Shown here piece after piece: positions 21,600 through 31,393 of a stretch of 64,000 bases of DNA. The stretch's first letter is position 1; the number at the start of each line of letters is the position of its first letter. The DNA is from Skeletonema marinoi (lineage: Eukaryota > Bacillariophyta > Thalassiosirophyceae > Thalassiosirales > Thalassiosiraceae): assembly GCA_030544225.1 (NCBI GenBank), contig CM060485.1, positions 3,782,001 to 3,846,000 of the forward strand, read 5' to 3'. Below the pieces are notes generated by a model, which had not been told where the DNA came from, did no database searches, and saw only the letters and a program-made list of their open reading frames with translations. The position numbers and the translations under genes were made by a program.

Positions 21600-22075
21600 A
21601 TTCATGTATGTCATTTTGAGCAACAAGAAGGAGCAGTCGAATCTGTGAAGAAGTACTTAGTTGACAAGGAACAAGCTGAAGTTCTCTTGCAAGAGTGTAA
21701 CGAGGTTGACGAAGGATGTGAGTATGAAGGCTTGTGCTTGTGAATTCCAAGACGTGACCAACGACATACGATACAGATCTTGATCGGGATGGCTATCATG
21801 CAGAAACCAGTGAGCTCCAACATTGCGACAACTGGGCACAAGTTGCAGGGGATGTCCAAGAGCAAGAACACACTCATCGTGAATAACTGGGACTAAAGAA
21901 GTGTGCGAACTGGGTGCATGTTGTCCTGTCAGGGTGCTGAGGCCGATGAACAGGGACTTCAGCATTCCACAAAAGCTACTAATCGACTTCGAGGCAGAAG
22001 CGATGCAAGGAGCGACCCATCCTGGACAAACTTTCCAGGGCCGCTGTGTATCAGGCGTCGGAAGATGATGTGACA
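21600..22075 (+). pseudogene. Relic of a PIF1-like helicase C-terminus
   Basis: Within this stretch the plus strand encodes ATTGHKLQGMSKSKNTLI, which closely matches the conserved TxHKxQG helicase motif of PIF1-like helicases, followed in another frame by a NWVHVVLSG block that corresponds to the NWVYVVLSR motif expected about 20 residues later. The copy is broken at several places and lacks the N-terminal helicase half. Such helicases occur both as host genes and inside mobile elements, and I cannot tell which this was. It abuts the LTR element that starts about 200 bp downstream. Confidence 0.55.
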
Positions 22076-22284
22076 AACAGTGGAATAAGTACTAATACTA
22101 AACTAGACCAATTCACAGCAGACCTACGATAGTACTTACCTACTCTGTCCATTTCCTTGCCAAACACCATATCCATAGTAACAGCCGTACCGATGACAAG
22201 AAGCTTGCTGCGCCGCTGATCAATTTGTTTGCTTCCATTGCTGCGTCGGTTTCCCGGAACGTCAAAGAAAGCAAATGACGAAAA

Positions 22285-22456
22285 TGTTTCGATACGGCGT
22301 GCAGTGGACAGACGGCACAAAGCCGGCTGGACCAAGCATTCCATCATCCCTCTTCCCACCATAATTAGTTACTCTAATTATCGCACTTACACCATGACTT
22401 CCGCTGCTGCTACTAGGCCGTGACTGCCTCCGGCAGCTCCACGCTGTACCTTGTTA
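22285..22456 (+). repeat. Left LTR (172 bp)
   Basis: Begins TGTTTCGATACGG and ends GTACCTTGTTA; same sequence as 26595-26766. It contains the inverted pair CATAATTAGTTACTCTAATTAT around its middle and a GCCGTGACTGCCTCCGGC hairpin-like segment near its end. Confidence 0.88.
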
Positions 22457-23797
22457 GTTTATCAGACCCACGTCGTTCCGATGTCCGGGGCGATGGCTTA
22501 ACTATAAGCGTTAATCTGGTGTATTGATCGACGAATCACAATGGTTGTCGTTCACGGGGATTATGCATCTGATGTGTGCCTTAAGGGGTAGGGATAGTAA
22601 CCTTTCAGGCGAAAGATCTGTCGATCTACGCTATGATTCGGGTCCCTAATCAACCCCGCCTCATCAAGCATTCGAGTGTTGCCACTGCCGTGCTCCTATC
22701 ACATGTGATCACAACAAAAGAGCCCGCAAGGGATGCATTTCTGCTTTAAGGATGCTCAACTCATGTGATCATTGTGTATAGTTGTAGCTGGCGTGTGGCC
22801 ATGGTAGGAACAAATAAGCCAGGAGACTGCATGTTCCATTATTACCATGGTAGTCTTAGTATCAGTAGGGTGGAGACCCATTGGACCAGACATTAAAGAG
22901 ATGGTTTTCCCGTGTTCATCACGACAAGGGATTTCCATGAGATGGTTGGTTCTCAATGAATCGAAAGCTGCATCTGGCAGATGCCTGTGTCATTCGACGC
23001 CCAACTCGAAGGGGAAACGAGCTAGCCATGTATGTTCCTTGGAGAACTTATCTTTCTGGTGAGACGGATCGATGCTACCTCTTGATTGCCAATTGACTGA
23101 ATGTTCTAAGGTCGATGTCGAGCGACGGCTTGATAGCAATATACCCACCGACTCAATCCCTGCAGCCATGGTCGTAACTATGGTGTGTTCTAATCGTGCT
23201 TATAACGGTTGGACGATAATGCAATTAATAAATGACTTGTCAGTTATTTAACATATATCAATTCCTCACTTGATACCTTTTTCTCAGCAGTCAGTGCAAC
23301 GTGATTGGTTCGCACAGTTTGCTACTTGCGGTAAGGGGAGGAAGTTGCTGCCGCCCGAGGCACTCTCCTTGCATACGTCCACTTCAACTTACCCGCAACA
23401 GCTAAGCAGCTGTATAAACTAGCTAATTCGTATCAGATTTGCGAGTTGATCCTTGATACGTCCGGGTAGCGATAGATTCAGCACTACACAAGACATTTCA
23501 GCACAAAACATGCCCATGTCCAGGAATGCCGTGTCAGACTGCAGACATTTATACCTCCCGTGCCATTGTATTGTACCTTTCTATGACGAATAGCCTCCAG
23601 TCGGCATTTGTTCTTTAGCCGAAGCAACCTGGAAAATTTGACTTCGCATTTTCCCGTGTGATGCATGATTTTGATGGGAGCCACACAGATTTCACACATC
23701 AGTGCTGGCCAAGACGGTACCACCCCGCCGACCACAAATCACTTTAATGCTTTGCCTATAATACAACAGAACACTCTGAGCCCAACTGATTGCTACC

Positions 23798-26131
23798 ATG
23801 GAACCACATACACCCAAGAAAACACGTAAACGCGGCCGCGGCCTCAAGAAGTCGGCAGAGGCCGCCACCGGCCGCTATCAGGAGAAAGCACAAGATGTGA
23901 TGGCTACGGAATCGACAGCGGCTGTTGCTACTGCCACGATCCGCCCGTTGCAGGAGGAGGAACACTCTGAGGAGGAGGAACTTAAGGGAATCTTGGATCC
24001 TTTGGAAAGATCTGATGATAAAGGAGATGCTGCATCTGGTGATCAATCGTCGGATGGTGAGCTCCCGTCTGATATCGACAGTGATGATGGATCAGATGAT
24101 GCCCCTGCTGCTTCCAACCCACCTACTGCTAGAGGATCGGATGCAGACGATGATAATGTATCCGATGCCTCCGAGCAACCTGCTACTCAAGCCACTCGTG
24201 CTGCCAAAGCAAAGAAGACTGCTGCTAAAGCAAGATCTACTCGTGCTGCTCTTGGAAAGAAGAAGAAGACTGCTCCCAAAAGTAACAAGTCTGCTTCTAC
24301 TAGATCCTCATTCGCCACCAAATCTCATACCTTCAACATGCCGAAGTGGTTGGAGGATGAGATTGGTATTCCCCATACTAACCCTGCATTTCAGCTTTTG
24401 ATTGATGAGGGTTGGGTATCACCGCTAGATTTGACTCTGTTAGAAGAAGAAACGTTCCAAACCATCTTTGAAAAGAAGAAGTTTCAATCAATCCCTATTC
24501 TTGCTCAACAACGATTGCTTCATGCCTACAAGTGGGCCATTCGCTGCAAAGCAATTGGCCGTGAAGTCACCGAGGCGACGATGGCGCGTGGTGTGATTCA
24601 GGACTTCGCCGAAGAGTGGAAGGAGATCGAGGAGCAGATGGACCGTAAAGAACAACTCTTTCCTGCTTTCACTTCAGGTATGAACCCTCAAGTCTATGAC
24701 GAAACTGTTCGAGCCTGGCTGCAAGCAACCCCTGGAAAGCATGGTGTTCCACTCATCTACCTGATTCGCGAGAAGACGGATCCTGGATCTCCTCCCCCAC
24801 TTGCTGCTAGCAAGTGCTTTAGTATCGAATACGAGTCCCTTATCGAGGAGATGATTGCCTTTATGCCTCTATCTGGTGTGTCCTACCATAGGGATGAAGC
24901 GTACTTTGCTACAAAGATTAAGATGGCAGCAATCAACTCTACGTACTACGCAACATTGAAGCCCCACCTGAACAAGAATAACGGTCGTGATGCGTACTTC
25001 CTCTGGACTACTTTGCTGACGAATAAAGCGGAGTGGCTCGAAATGATCAAATCAGCGAAAGACTTTCTGAGGAAGCCTTGGAACTTTCACCATCGGAACG
25101 CCTACAAGAACTGGCTCGCGAAATTTACTACCGCTGTTTCCACAATTGCTCAGGCCGCTGCGGCAGGGCATCCCTGCACTGCTCTTAGCCAGACTGAGAT
25201 TGTCAATGCGTTCATTTCATGCCTCACTCTAGACCAGAGAGGACGACCTGAACAGCTCTCTGCCTTGAACACTGCCTTAAGTGTGGTCAGACAGAATAGT
25301 AATGGAGAACTGCATAATTTTGATCTCGCTTCCAAGCTGATGACCGACAACATGCCAGTCACCAAGAAGCGTCCCCGCACTGAGGCTGTCCTACCGGCTC
25401 GTATCTCCGACGTATCTAGTTCCTCTGCCCGTCGCAAGAAAGGCAAGAAGGAAGGTGAGGACTGTGCTGGTGGTGATCTTACTAACCTGCGTACCCACCA
25501 TACCGAAGAGGAGATCAGTCGAATGAGCGCTGCTCAGAAAGCGGAACACTTCCAATGGAAATGTGAGGAAATGATTAAGCACCTTAGTTCTGAGCGTACC
25601 GTGTACAAGAGGATGATTAAGTCGATAGATGCCCAGATCTCTGCGCTCAGGCCCAAGTGTGAGAATACGAGTTCGGATGATGAGGATTATCCCGAAGAGT
25701 CTTCGTCTGCCTCTGACTCTCCGGAGGAAGAGGAAGATGACGAGAATTATCCCGAAGAGTATTCGTCTGCCTCTGACTCTCCGGAGGAGGAGGAAGATGA
25801 TGAAGATTATCCCGAAGAGTATTCGTCTGCCCCTGACTCTCCGGAGGAGGAGGAAGATGTGAGTGATTCTTCGAGTGATGCACATTCAAGGTCTGATGAA
25901 GAGCAAGCTGTTCTCCATCAAAGCAGTGATGAAGATTACAGTTCTGATGAAGATCAAGCTAGTATTTCAGCTTTGTTTGATGCACATTCAAGTTCTGGTG
26001 AAGAGCAAGATGTTCCCCATCTGAGCAGTGATGAAGATTACAGTTCTGATGAAGATGATCAAGCTGGTATTTCGGTTTCCAGTGATGAAGAATACAGTTC
26101 TGATGAAAATCAAGCTAGTATTTCTGACTGA
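23798..26131 (+). CDS. Gag-like protein of the LTR element, acidic repeat tail
   Basis: A 777-residue protein in one uninterrupted frame. The N-terminal 190 residues are basic and acidic low-complexity stretches (for example KKTRKRGRGLKK). The middle (about 190-540) resembles the Gag of diatom copia elements: NGRDAYFLW, NKAEWLEMIKSAKDFL, RNAYKNWLAKF, followed by a helical segment ending near NAFISCL. A basic stretch at about 535-550 (ARRKKGKKEG) follows, and no CCHC zinc knuckle is seen. The C-terminal 150 residues are acidic with three tandem copies of a 21-residue unit around YPEEYSSASDSPEEEE and then degenerate SSDEDYSSDED repeats. Gag would form the particle that packages element RNA. The gene is the only sizeable one in the element. 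Confidence 0.82.
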   Translation: MEPHTPKKTRKRGRGLKKSAEAATGRYQEKAQDVMATESTAAVATATIRPLQEEEHSEEEELKGILDPLERSDDKGDAASGDQSSDGELPSDIDSDDGSDDAPAASNPPTARGSDADDDNVSDASEQPATQATRAAKAKKTAAKARSTRAALGKKKKTAPKSNKSASTRSSFATKSHTFNMPKWLEDEIGIPHTNPAFQLLIDEGWVSPLDLTLLEEETFQTIFEKKKFQSIPILAQQRLLHAYKWAIRCKAIGREVTEATMARGVIQDFAEEWKEIEEQMDRKEQLFPAFTSGMNPQVYDETVRAWLQATPGKHGVPLIYLIREKTDPGSPPPLAASKCFSIEYESLIEEMIAFMPLSGVSYHRDEAYFATKIKMAAINSTYYATLKPHLNKNNGRDAYFLWTTLLTNKAEWLEMIKSAKDFLRKPWNFHHRNAYKNWLAKFTTAVSTIAQAAAAGHPCTALSQTEIVNAFISCLTLDQRGRPEQLSALNTALSVVRQNSNGELHNFDLASKLMTDNMPVTKKRPRTEAVLPARISDVSSSSARRKKGKKEGEDCAGGDLTNLRTHHTEEEISRMSAAQKAEHFQWKCEEMIKHLSSERTVYKRMIKSIDAQISALRPKCENTSSDDEDYPEESSSASDSPEEEEDDENYPEEYSSASDSPEEEEDDEDYPEEYSSAPDSPEEEEDVSDSSSDAHSRSDEEQAVLHQSSDEDYSSDEDQASISALFDAHSSSGEEQDVPHLSSDEDYSSDEDDQAGISVSSDEEYSSDENQASISD

Positions 26132-26594
26132 AAACGCAGAGGTACTCGCTAACACCAAGAACCCTGGATCTCAACTCAGGAAGAAGTCCAATACTATCTG
26201 TTACCATTATGTGCACGACCTTTGCCTTCAGGGGAGAAGAGATTCTACTTTGCTCGCATGCTCCTCACGTATTTGGACGATGGTGGTGACTACTCTTGAG
26301 GGTGTGGATTACCCTAGCGAAAGCAAGGCGAACCACACCGACTTTTCTTTTTGGCTTTTATTTTTGGATTTTGAGTTACGTGGAGTACAATTCTTGGAAC
26401 CACGGAATGAGTGGATTGCTCTGGAACCACTTCAATTTTGGATTTGATACCTGTGGATGCGTTGAGGACCACAGCAATTTTGTTTTATTTATTTATCTTT
26501 CTGATTGGTATCAGTTTGAGGGGAGCTTACGCCTTGGCTTACGCAAGCAATCTGACAGATTATCTTTTGGAGAGAATCATCAGCTTGAGGGGAG

Positions 26595-26766
26595 TGTTTC
26601 GATACGGCGTGCAGTGGACAGACGGCACAAAGCCGGCTGGACCAAGCATTCCATCATCCCTCTTCCCACCATAATTAGTTACTCTAATTATCGCACTTAC
26701 ACCATGACTTCCGCTGCTGCTACTAGGCCGTGACTGCCTCCGGCAGCTCCACGCTGTACCTTGTTA
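26595..26766 (+). repeat. Right LTR (172 bp)
   Basis: Same sequence as the left LTR at 22285-22456 and preceded by the purine tract GAGGGGAG. It ends 160 bp before the start codon of the next host gene, so the element sits in that gene's promoter region. Confidence 0.88.
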
Positions 26767-26926
26767 AAAAAGATGGGTGTCGTGGTGGGTCGTGGACCGC
26801 TTGAAATCAATCAAAGCAAGATCATTCTTGGCTGCCTAGCCTGTGCCTTCATAACTTCCTACTAGAGACATAGGAAGAGAGCTACAACATAATATAAAAA
26901 CCAACAATAACAACACTATCAACATC

Positions 26927-27679
26927 ATGGAGATGACACGAAGTGAACGTACCGAAGAGAATGAGGCCTTGATAGCGCCATCACCTTTTGATTCCTCTAC
27001 AGAACGCGAGTTCCTAAATTCGCAGCTCAATATACCTACCGCTGTACCCGTTGATGATGCCTTTCAAGAAAATACTTCTGCAGTTGCCGTGGCGGTTGCT
27101 GCTCCTATTACTAATTCAGTGCTGGATTCGTCGTCAATGACATCTACAGCAAGCGCTGCATCGGCTGCCGCTGCAAGAAAAGAAGAAGATACAAAATCAA
27201 TTGACGACAATATAATTGTCAAACCCGAACCCGATGGTGCCACCAACATATCGCATCTCCCAGCTGCACACGCAATCCCATCAGCGGGTTCGTTAATTCA
27301 ACAACAACACACGGCGTCGGGACAATTGAGAGCTGCAAATTTCAAAGGTGTGTTATCTAGTGAGGAAGAAATAGCAGGAATTGCAAGAGCTCACAGAGGT
27401 ATTCCTGAATTGCAACGTGATGCTGATGAAGCGGTCAGAGCTGCCAACATTGCTGCTCTTGGGAAGAAGGGAAAGAAGGATGAGGGTCTTGCTGTAGATC
27501 ACATGATACATCACTTGAATGTCAAGTGCAGTCTCGATGAGAAGGTGAAGAAAGAGGATGAGGACATTAGCCAGTATGCCAATGGTAATCGTGGTGGCTA
27601 CAAGGTCAAAGAATATGAGACCTCAGAATATACAACGTCTGATTACCAAATTTCTGAGTACAAGAGTGTATACGACTAA
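26927..27679 (+). CDS. Unknown protein with low-complexity N-terminus and Tyr-rich C-terminal repeats
   Basis: A 250-residue protein in one exon, start ATG GAG ATG at 26927. The first half is Ala/Ser/Thr-rich and probably disordered. The second half has a more ordered segment (SSEEEIAGIARAHRGIPEL to LGKKGKKDEGLAVDHMIHHL). The C-terminus carries a short repeat of the form YxTSxY: YETSEY, TTSDY, QISEY, KSVYD. No signal peptide or membrane span is visible and I recognise no family. It converges with formate-tetrahydrofolate ligase across 43 bp, and a recent LTR element lies 160 bp upstream. Confidence 0.6.
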   Translation: MEMTRSERTEENEALIAPSPFDSSTEREFLNSQLNIPTAVPVDDAFQENTSAVAVAVAAPITNSVLDSSSMTSTASAASAAAARKEEDTKSIDDNIIVKPEPDGATNISHLPAAHAIPSAGSLIQQQHTASGQLRAANFKGVLSSEEEIAGIARAHRGIPELQRDADEAVRAANIAALGKKGKKDEGLAVDHMIHHLNVKCSLDEKVKKEDEDISQYANGNRGGYKVKEYETSEYTTSDYQISEYKSVYD

Positions 27680-27722
27680 AATGTGACCCTAATTAGAACA
27701 CCTACCTCACACTCGTTGTGAG

Positions 27723-29776
27723 TTAAAACAAACCAATGACAGCTCCAGTCTCAGTGTCAATATCCACATCATAAAATCCTGGACGAGTGGGCAGACCTGG
27801 AATTGTCATAATGTCACCACAAATGGGATAAAGAAAGCCGGCTCCAACACAACTGCGGATTTCTCTCACAGAGATACGAAAGCCAGTTGGAACTCCTTTG
27901 GCAGCAGCATCGCAGCTGAAGGAATATTGAGTCTTTGCGATGCAAACTGTGACATAGTAATGGAAGATGTACAATGAACAATGAGGAATGTGCGTAATAA
28001 ATGTAAGAATGTCAACATATCTCACACATTGTACTTACTCGGCAACTTTCCAAAACCAGAGCTTTCATACTGAGCCATTTGCTGTTCGGCCGTCTCAGAG
28101 AAATCAACTCCATCAGCGCCGTATATTTCCTTGCTGATGATTTCAATCTTGGAGCGAATGGGCAACTCCAAATCGTAGAGATAACGAAAGTCCTCACTCT
28201 TGCCAGCCTCACACGCAGCTATGACTGCAACCCCGAGTGCTTCGGCACCCTTGCCTCCTTCTGCCCAATGGTTACTGACAACAGCATCATAGGCTCCGGC
28301 ATCCATGCTTGCCTTTCGGATAGCCTCCATTTCTGCAGCAGTGTCAGACTTGAATTGGTTGATTGCAACAACTACTTGGACGCCAAACTTCTTTGCATTC
28401 TCAATGTGTTTGCACAAGTTGGCACAACCTTCCACGACCAAGGGGATATTCTCTTCGGTATATTCCTTAGCAAGAGGCTTTCCTGCACTAACAGGAGGGC
28501 CACCACCGTGCATTTTCAATGCACGCACAGTAGCAACGATGACAGCGCACTTCGGTTTGAGGCCTGATTCACGGCATTTAATGTTGAAAAACTTTTCCAT
28601 TCCAATATCTGCTCCAAAGCCAGCTTCAGTGACAACGTATCCATCCTCTCCTGCAAGTTTCAATGCCAATCTATCTGCAACAATGCTAGAATTTCCAATA
28701 GCGATGTTGGCGAAAGGCCCTGCGTGGACCATGACTGGTGTCCTCTCCACAGTTTGCATCATGGTTGGAAGGAGTGCGTCCTTCATTAAGACAGTCAACG
28801 CGCCTCCACAACCCAAATCATCTGCAGTAATGGGCTCTGCGGATTTGGAATAACCAACAACCATGCTTCCAAGCTTCTCTCGAAGATCTGGGAGGTCCTT
28901 TGCCAATGCAAGTACTGCCATGATTTCTGATGCCACGGTAATATCGAACCCAGTTTCTCGACTATGTTGCTCACGAGGAGTCTCTCCTTTGACTGTTCCT
29001 CGTGGTTGTATCGTTTCTTTGGAGCCACACCCAACAGTAACTCCGCGCAAGTGACGATCGCATGTATCAAGAACTCTCTGCCATGTAATTGTCGATTTGT
29101 CAAAATCCAACCGGGCGAACTTGGATCGCTCCTCGGCAGTTAGATCTTCCGGTGATTTGTTGGTGTCGATGCCCAGTTTTTCAAGACGTTTCTTCATGAT
29201 GGCATTAAATGGTTTGCCATTGGCCAAACACAATCGCTTGTATAGTGCTTCATCCGATTGTGAATCTTCATGGAACATACGTGTATCAATCGCTGCTGCC
29301 AAGAGGTTGTTCGCTGCAGTAATGGCGTGGATATCTCCAGTCAAGTGTAAATTGAATTCTTCCATTGGAACAACTTGAGCATACCCTCCTCCAGCTGCAC
29401 CTCCCTTGATACCAAATGTTGGACCCTGGCTTGGTTGACGAATGCACGCAAAACTCTTCTTCCCAAGGATTGCACCTAACGCTTGAGCGAGACCGATCGT
29501 CGTAGTTGATTTGCCCTCCCCAAGAGGCGTAGGATTGATACCCGTACACACAATGTAGTTTCCATCGGGTTGGTCAGAGAGGCGGTCAAGAGTCGTTTTC
29601 AAGTGGATTTTAGCTTTCGCAATGCCCCATGGAATTACTTCTTCAGGGAGAAGTCCGGCCTCTCGTGCTACATCTTCAATTGGAAGCAGGCCGACCTCAT
29701 TGACGATATCTTGACTGACTTCGATATCGCTTGGGACCGGCGTCTTTGGCTGCAGCTTGGGGTGCTTTCCGTCCAT
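27723..29776 (-). CDS. Formate-tetrahydrofolate ligase (10-formyl-THF synthetase), 2 exons
   Basis: The enzyme joins formate to tetrahydrofolate using ATP, feeding one-carbon units to purine and methionine synthesis. My model joins 28039-29776 and 27723-27946 (653 residues); the splice restores [15 protein letters not shown], matching the conserved LPICMAKTQYSLS segment. The nucleotide-binding motif [14 protein letters not shown] lies near residue 75. Other conserved blocks are [22 protein letters not shown] (quoted as [14 protein letters not shown]), [21 protein letters not shown], and in the last exon [20 protein letters not shown]. It is the monofunctional form: no dehydrogenase/cyclohydrolase domain is attached. 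I start at 29776 (MDGKHPKLQ); an upstream in-frame ATG at 29953 would add 59 mostly basic residues, possibly an organelle presequence. Confidence 0.94.
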
Positions 29777-30257
29777 GGTTGAATACTTCGTATAATACTT
29801 TGCTACTGTGTTCGGCGGCCGCCCGGTTGTGTCATGATGACGTTGCCGCGATGCCAGATCTTTGATCTTTGACTTCTGGTTTCTGACTTCAATTTTTTCT
29901 TCGATCTTTGCTTTGGAGACGAAAGGAAAAGGGAATGAAGAATTACCATACATACTGCTCGATTAGATAGATAGCTCCATGAGGGGTGAGGGGTGAGGGA
30001 TGAGGGTTGGGTTGCTAGCGTTGCTTCTGCTACGGTGTCGGAATTGTATTTACTTGTGTGGCATCTCTGTTATAAGCAAATGGTGATGTTGCTTGGGAGA
30101 AATGTTTGAGAAGCTGTTCATCTCTTTTGATACAGACAATAATTTTACACTTCATTTATGAACTAACTACGATAAATGTTGCGATGATGATGTAGGGGAG
30201 TGTCATAATCTCTATTCATCACTATTATCAGATTGGAACAGACCTTATTCAGTATCT
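29777..30257. other. Intergenic region
   Basis: About 480 bp between two minus-strand genes. It includes the possible 5' extension of the ligase (to 29953), a short GAGGGGTGAGGGGTGAGGGATGAGGG tandem run (about 29982-30006), quoted here only as the unit GAGGGRT, and an AT-rich stretch. It should also hold the bromodomain gene's 3' end. Confidence 0.4.
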
Positions 30258-31109
30258 CTACGTTTTCACTTTCTTCTTCTTCGTCCCATCTTCAGTCAAG
30301 AGCTCATCACTCCAAGGACCGCGTCCACGCCCAGAAACTTGCTCTTTGACGTAGACATCAAGCTCCCCGAAGATGTGGGAAGGGATAGCATCGATATCAA
30401 TTTCAATTTGAGACCCCCCATCAAATTCATCAAGTGCATAGTTGTGTTTTTTTGTCATACGTTGAGCATCCGATCGAAGTTGATCTTCAGGTGGTTCCTC
30501 TAAAGCTTCAGGACATTTTTCATCGATTACCGAGAGAACATGTCCTAATTCCATTCCAGATAGTCTTTGTAATCGAGCTGCAAATCTAGTCCTTACATCC
30601 AACGGTATAATTCCCTTCGGATCAAATGATTTTTTATCCGACTTGTGTTTCTTATTGGCCGATGCATTTGGCACAGGTGAAGTTTTAGGTTTTTTCTTCG
30701 AGGGAGGAGCCGCTTGTGCAGCAATATTACCACAGATTACGTCCTCCCCAAATTCATCGACTAGCTTTTGGAACCGTTCTTCAAATCTTTTACTGTAGGA
30801 CTCTCCCAGTCGGTAGAAATCAGAACCATCAGCATTGTAGGTCATACAATTTTTCCACACTAACCGCACATCATCGGCACATTCAGCTGCATCGCTATAT
30901 TTGCCCTTGTCCAATTTTCGTTTGATGGTTCCAAGATCCATCATTTTCTTGATAATCTTTGGGTAGTCATAGAGCTCGAGTGCCTTCCAATCTACCGGCT
31001 CCCGAAACGGTTCGCAGTCGGCACGTGCACTGAGATTGTTCACCATTTTTGCCATTTTGCGAAGAGATTCTGCGATCTCACCGGCGTCTCTGGCAGCACC
31101 TTCGGCCAT
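30258..31109 (-). CDS. Bromodomain plus NET-domain (BET-like) chromatin protein
   Basis: A 283-residue protein in one exon. Bromodomains bind acetylated lysines on histones. The bromodomain spans about residues 15-120: FREPVDWKALELYDYPKIIKK matches the ZA-loop region (quoted in part as FREPVDW), then MMDLGTIKRKLDKGKY and the acetyl-lysine-binding asparagine in CMTYNADGSDFY. A basic linker (KKKPKTSPVP, NKKHKSDKK) may act as a nuclear signal. The NET/extra-terminal domain at about 165-245 has LSGMELGHVLSVI and a QIEIDIDAIPSHIFGEL segment typical of that fold. It has one bromodomain, as in plant GTE proteins, rather than the two of animal BRD2-4. It is the last gene before the 23.6 kb satellite array. 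Confidence 0.9.
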   Translation of the reverse strand: MAEGAARDAGEIAESLRKMAKMVNNLSARADCEPFREPVDWKALELYDYPKIIKKMMDLGTIKRKLDKGKYSDAAECADDVRLVWKNCMTYNADGSDFYRLGESYSKRFEERFQKLVDEFGEDVICGNIAAQAAPPSKKKPKTSPVPNASANKKHKSDKKSFDPKGIIPLDVRTRFAARLQRLSGMELGHVLSVIDEKCPEALEEPPEDQLRSDAQRMTKKHNYALDEFDGGSQIEIDIDAIPSHIFGELDVYVKEQVSGRGRGPWSDELLTEDGTKKKKVKT

Positions 31110-31393
31110 TTTGTAGAGGTGTAAAAAGGTATTGTGGGGTGGTGTGACGTGATGCCACCAACAATAAAGGAAGAGGAGTACGGTCGAAAAATGTGAACAC
31201 TTGCAATCAAGCTAGCTCAAGAGTTTTCCGGGAGGAGCCGGGAGGAGCCGGGAGCCGGGACCAAGGAGTCCCGGTTAATTGAACCTCCCTAGAAAGGAGT
31301 CCCAATTAATGGCTGCAAAACCCAGGTACATCGGGCGGGAGGTGAAATTGTCCGAAAAAAGACAAGACCAGTGGAAGAGGAGCACTACGTTTA
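31110..31393. other. Gene-to-satellite transition
   Basis: This 284-bp stretch links the bromodomain gene start to the first satellite monomer. It holds a short GGGAGGAGCC tandem run (about 31229-31258) and a CCCGGTTAATTGAAC / CCCAATTAATGG pair. Nothing else is recognised. Confidence 0.4.

Larger units (their letters stand above)
22285..26766 (+). mobile_element. LTR retroelement carrying only a Gag-like gene (non-autonomous, whole-looking)
   Basis: This 4.48 kb element is bounded by two 172-bp direct repeats that look identical on reading, so insertion was recent. The parts are: left LTR 22285-22456, a 1.3 kb leader, the Gag-like gene 23798-26131, a 3' untranslated part, and the right LTR 26595-26766. 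Directly before the right LTR lies the purine run GAGGGGAG, placed as a polypurine tract. Directly after the left LTR is TTATCAGACCCA, which loosely resembles initiator-tRNA primer sites. No protease, integrase or reverse transcriptase is present. This is the layout of gag-only terminal-repeat elements that depend on enzymes from a relative. Copia affinity is inferred from the Gag. The target duplication is unclear (A-rich flanks on both sides). Confidence 0.85.

Noticed and set aside
25391-25889. Minus-strand Arg/Leu-rich frames opposite the Gag tail
   Set aside because: They are antisense shadows of the acidic coding repeats.
29777-29953. Upstream start of formate-tetrahydrofolate ligase
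   Set aside because: A true ATG exists at 29953, but the added 59 residues are low-complexity and unlike the family; kept only as an alternative.
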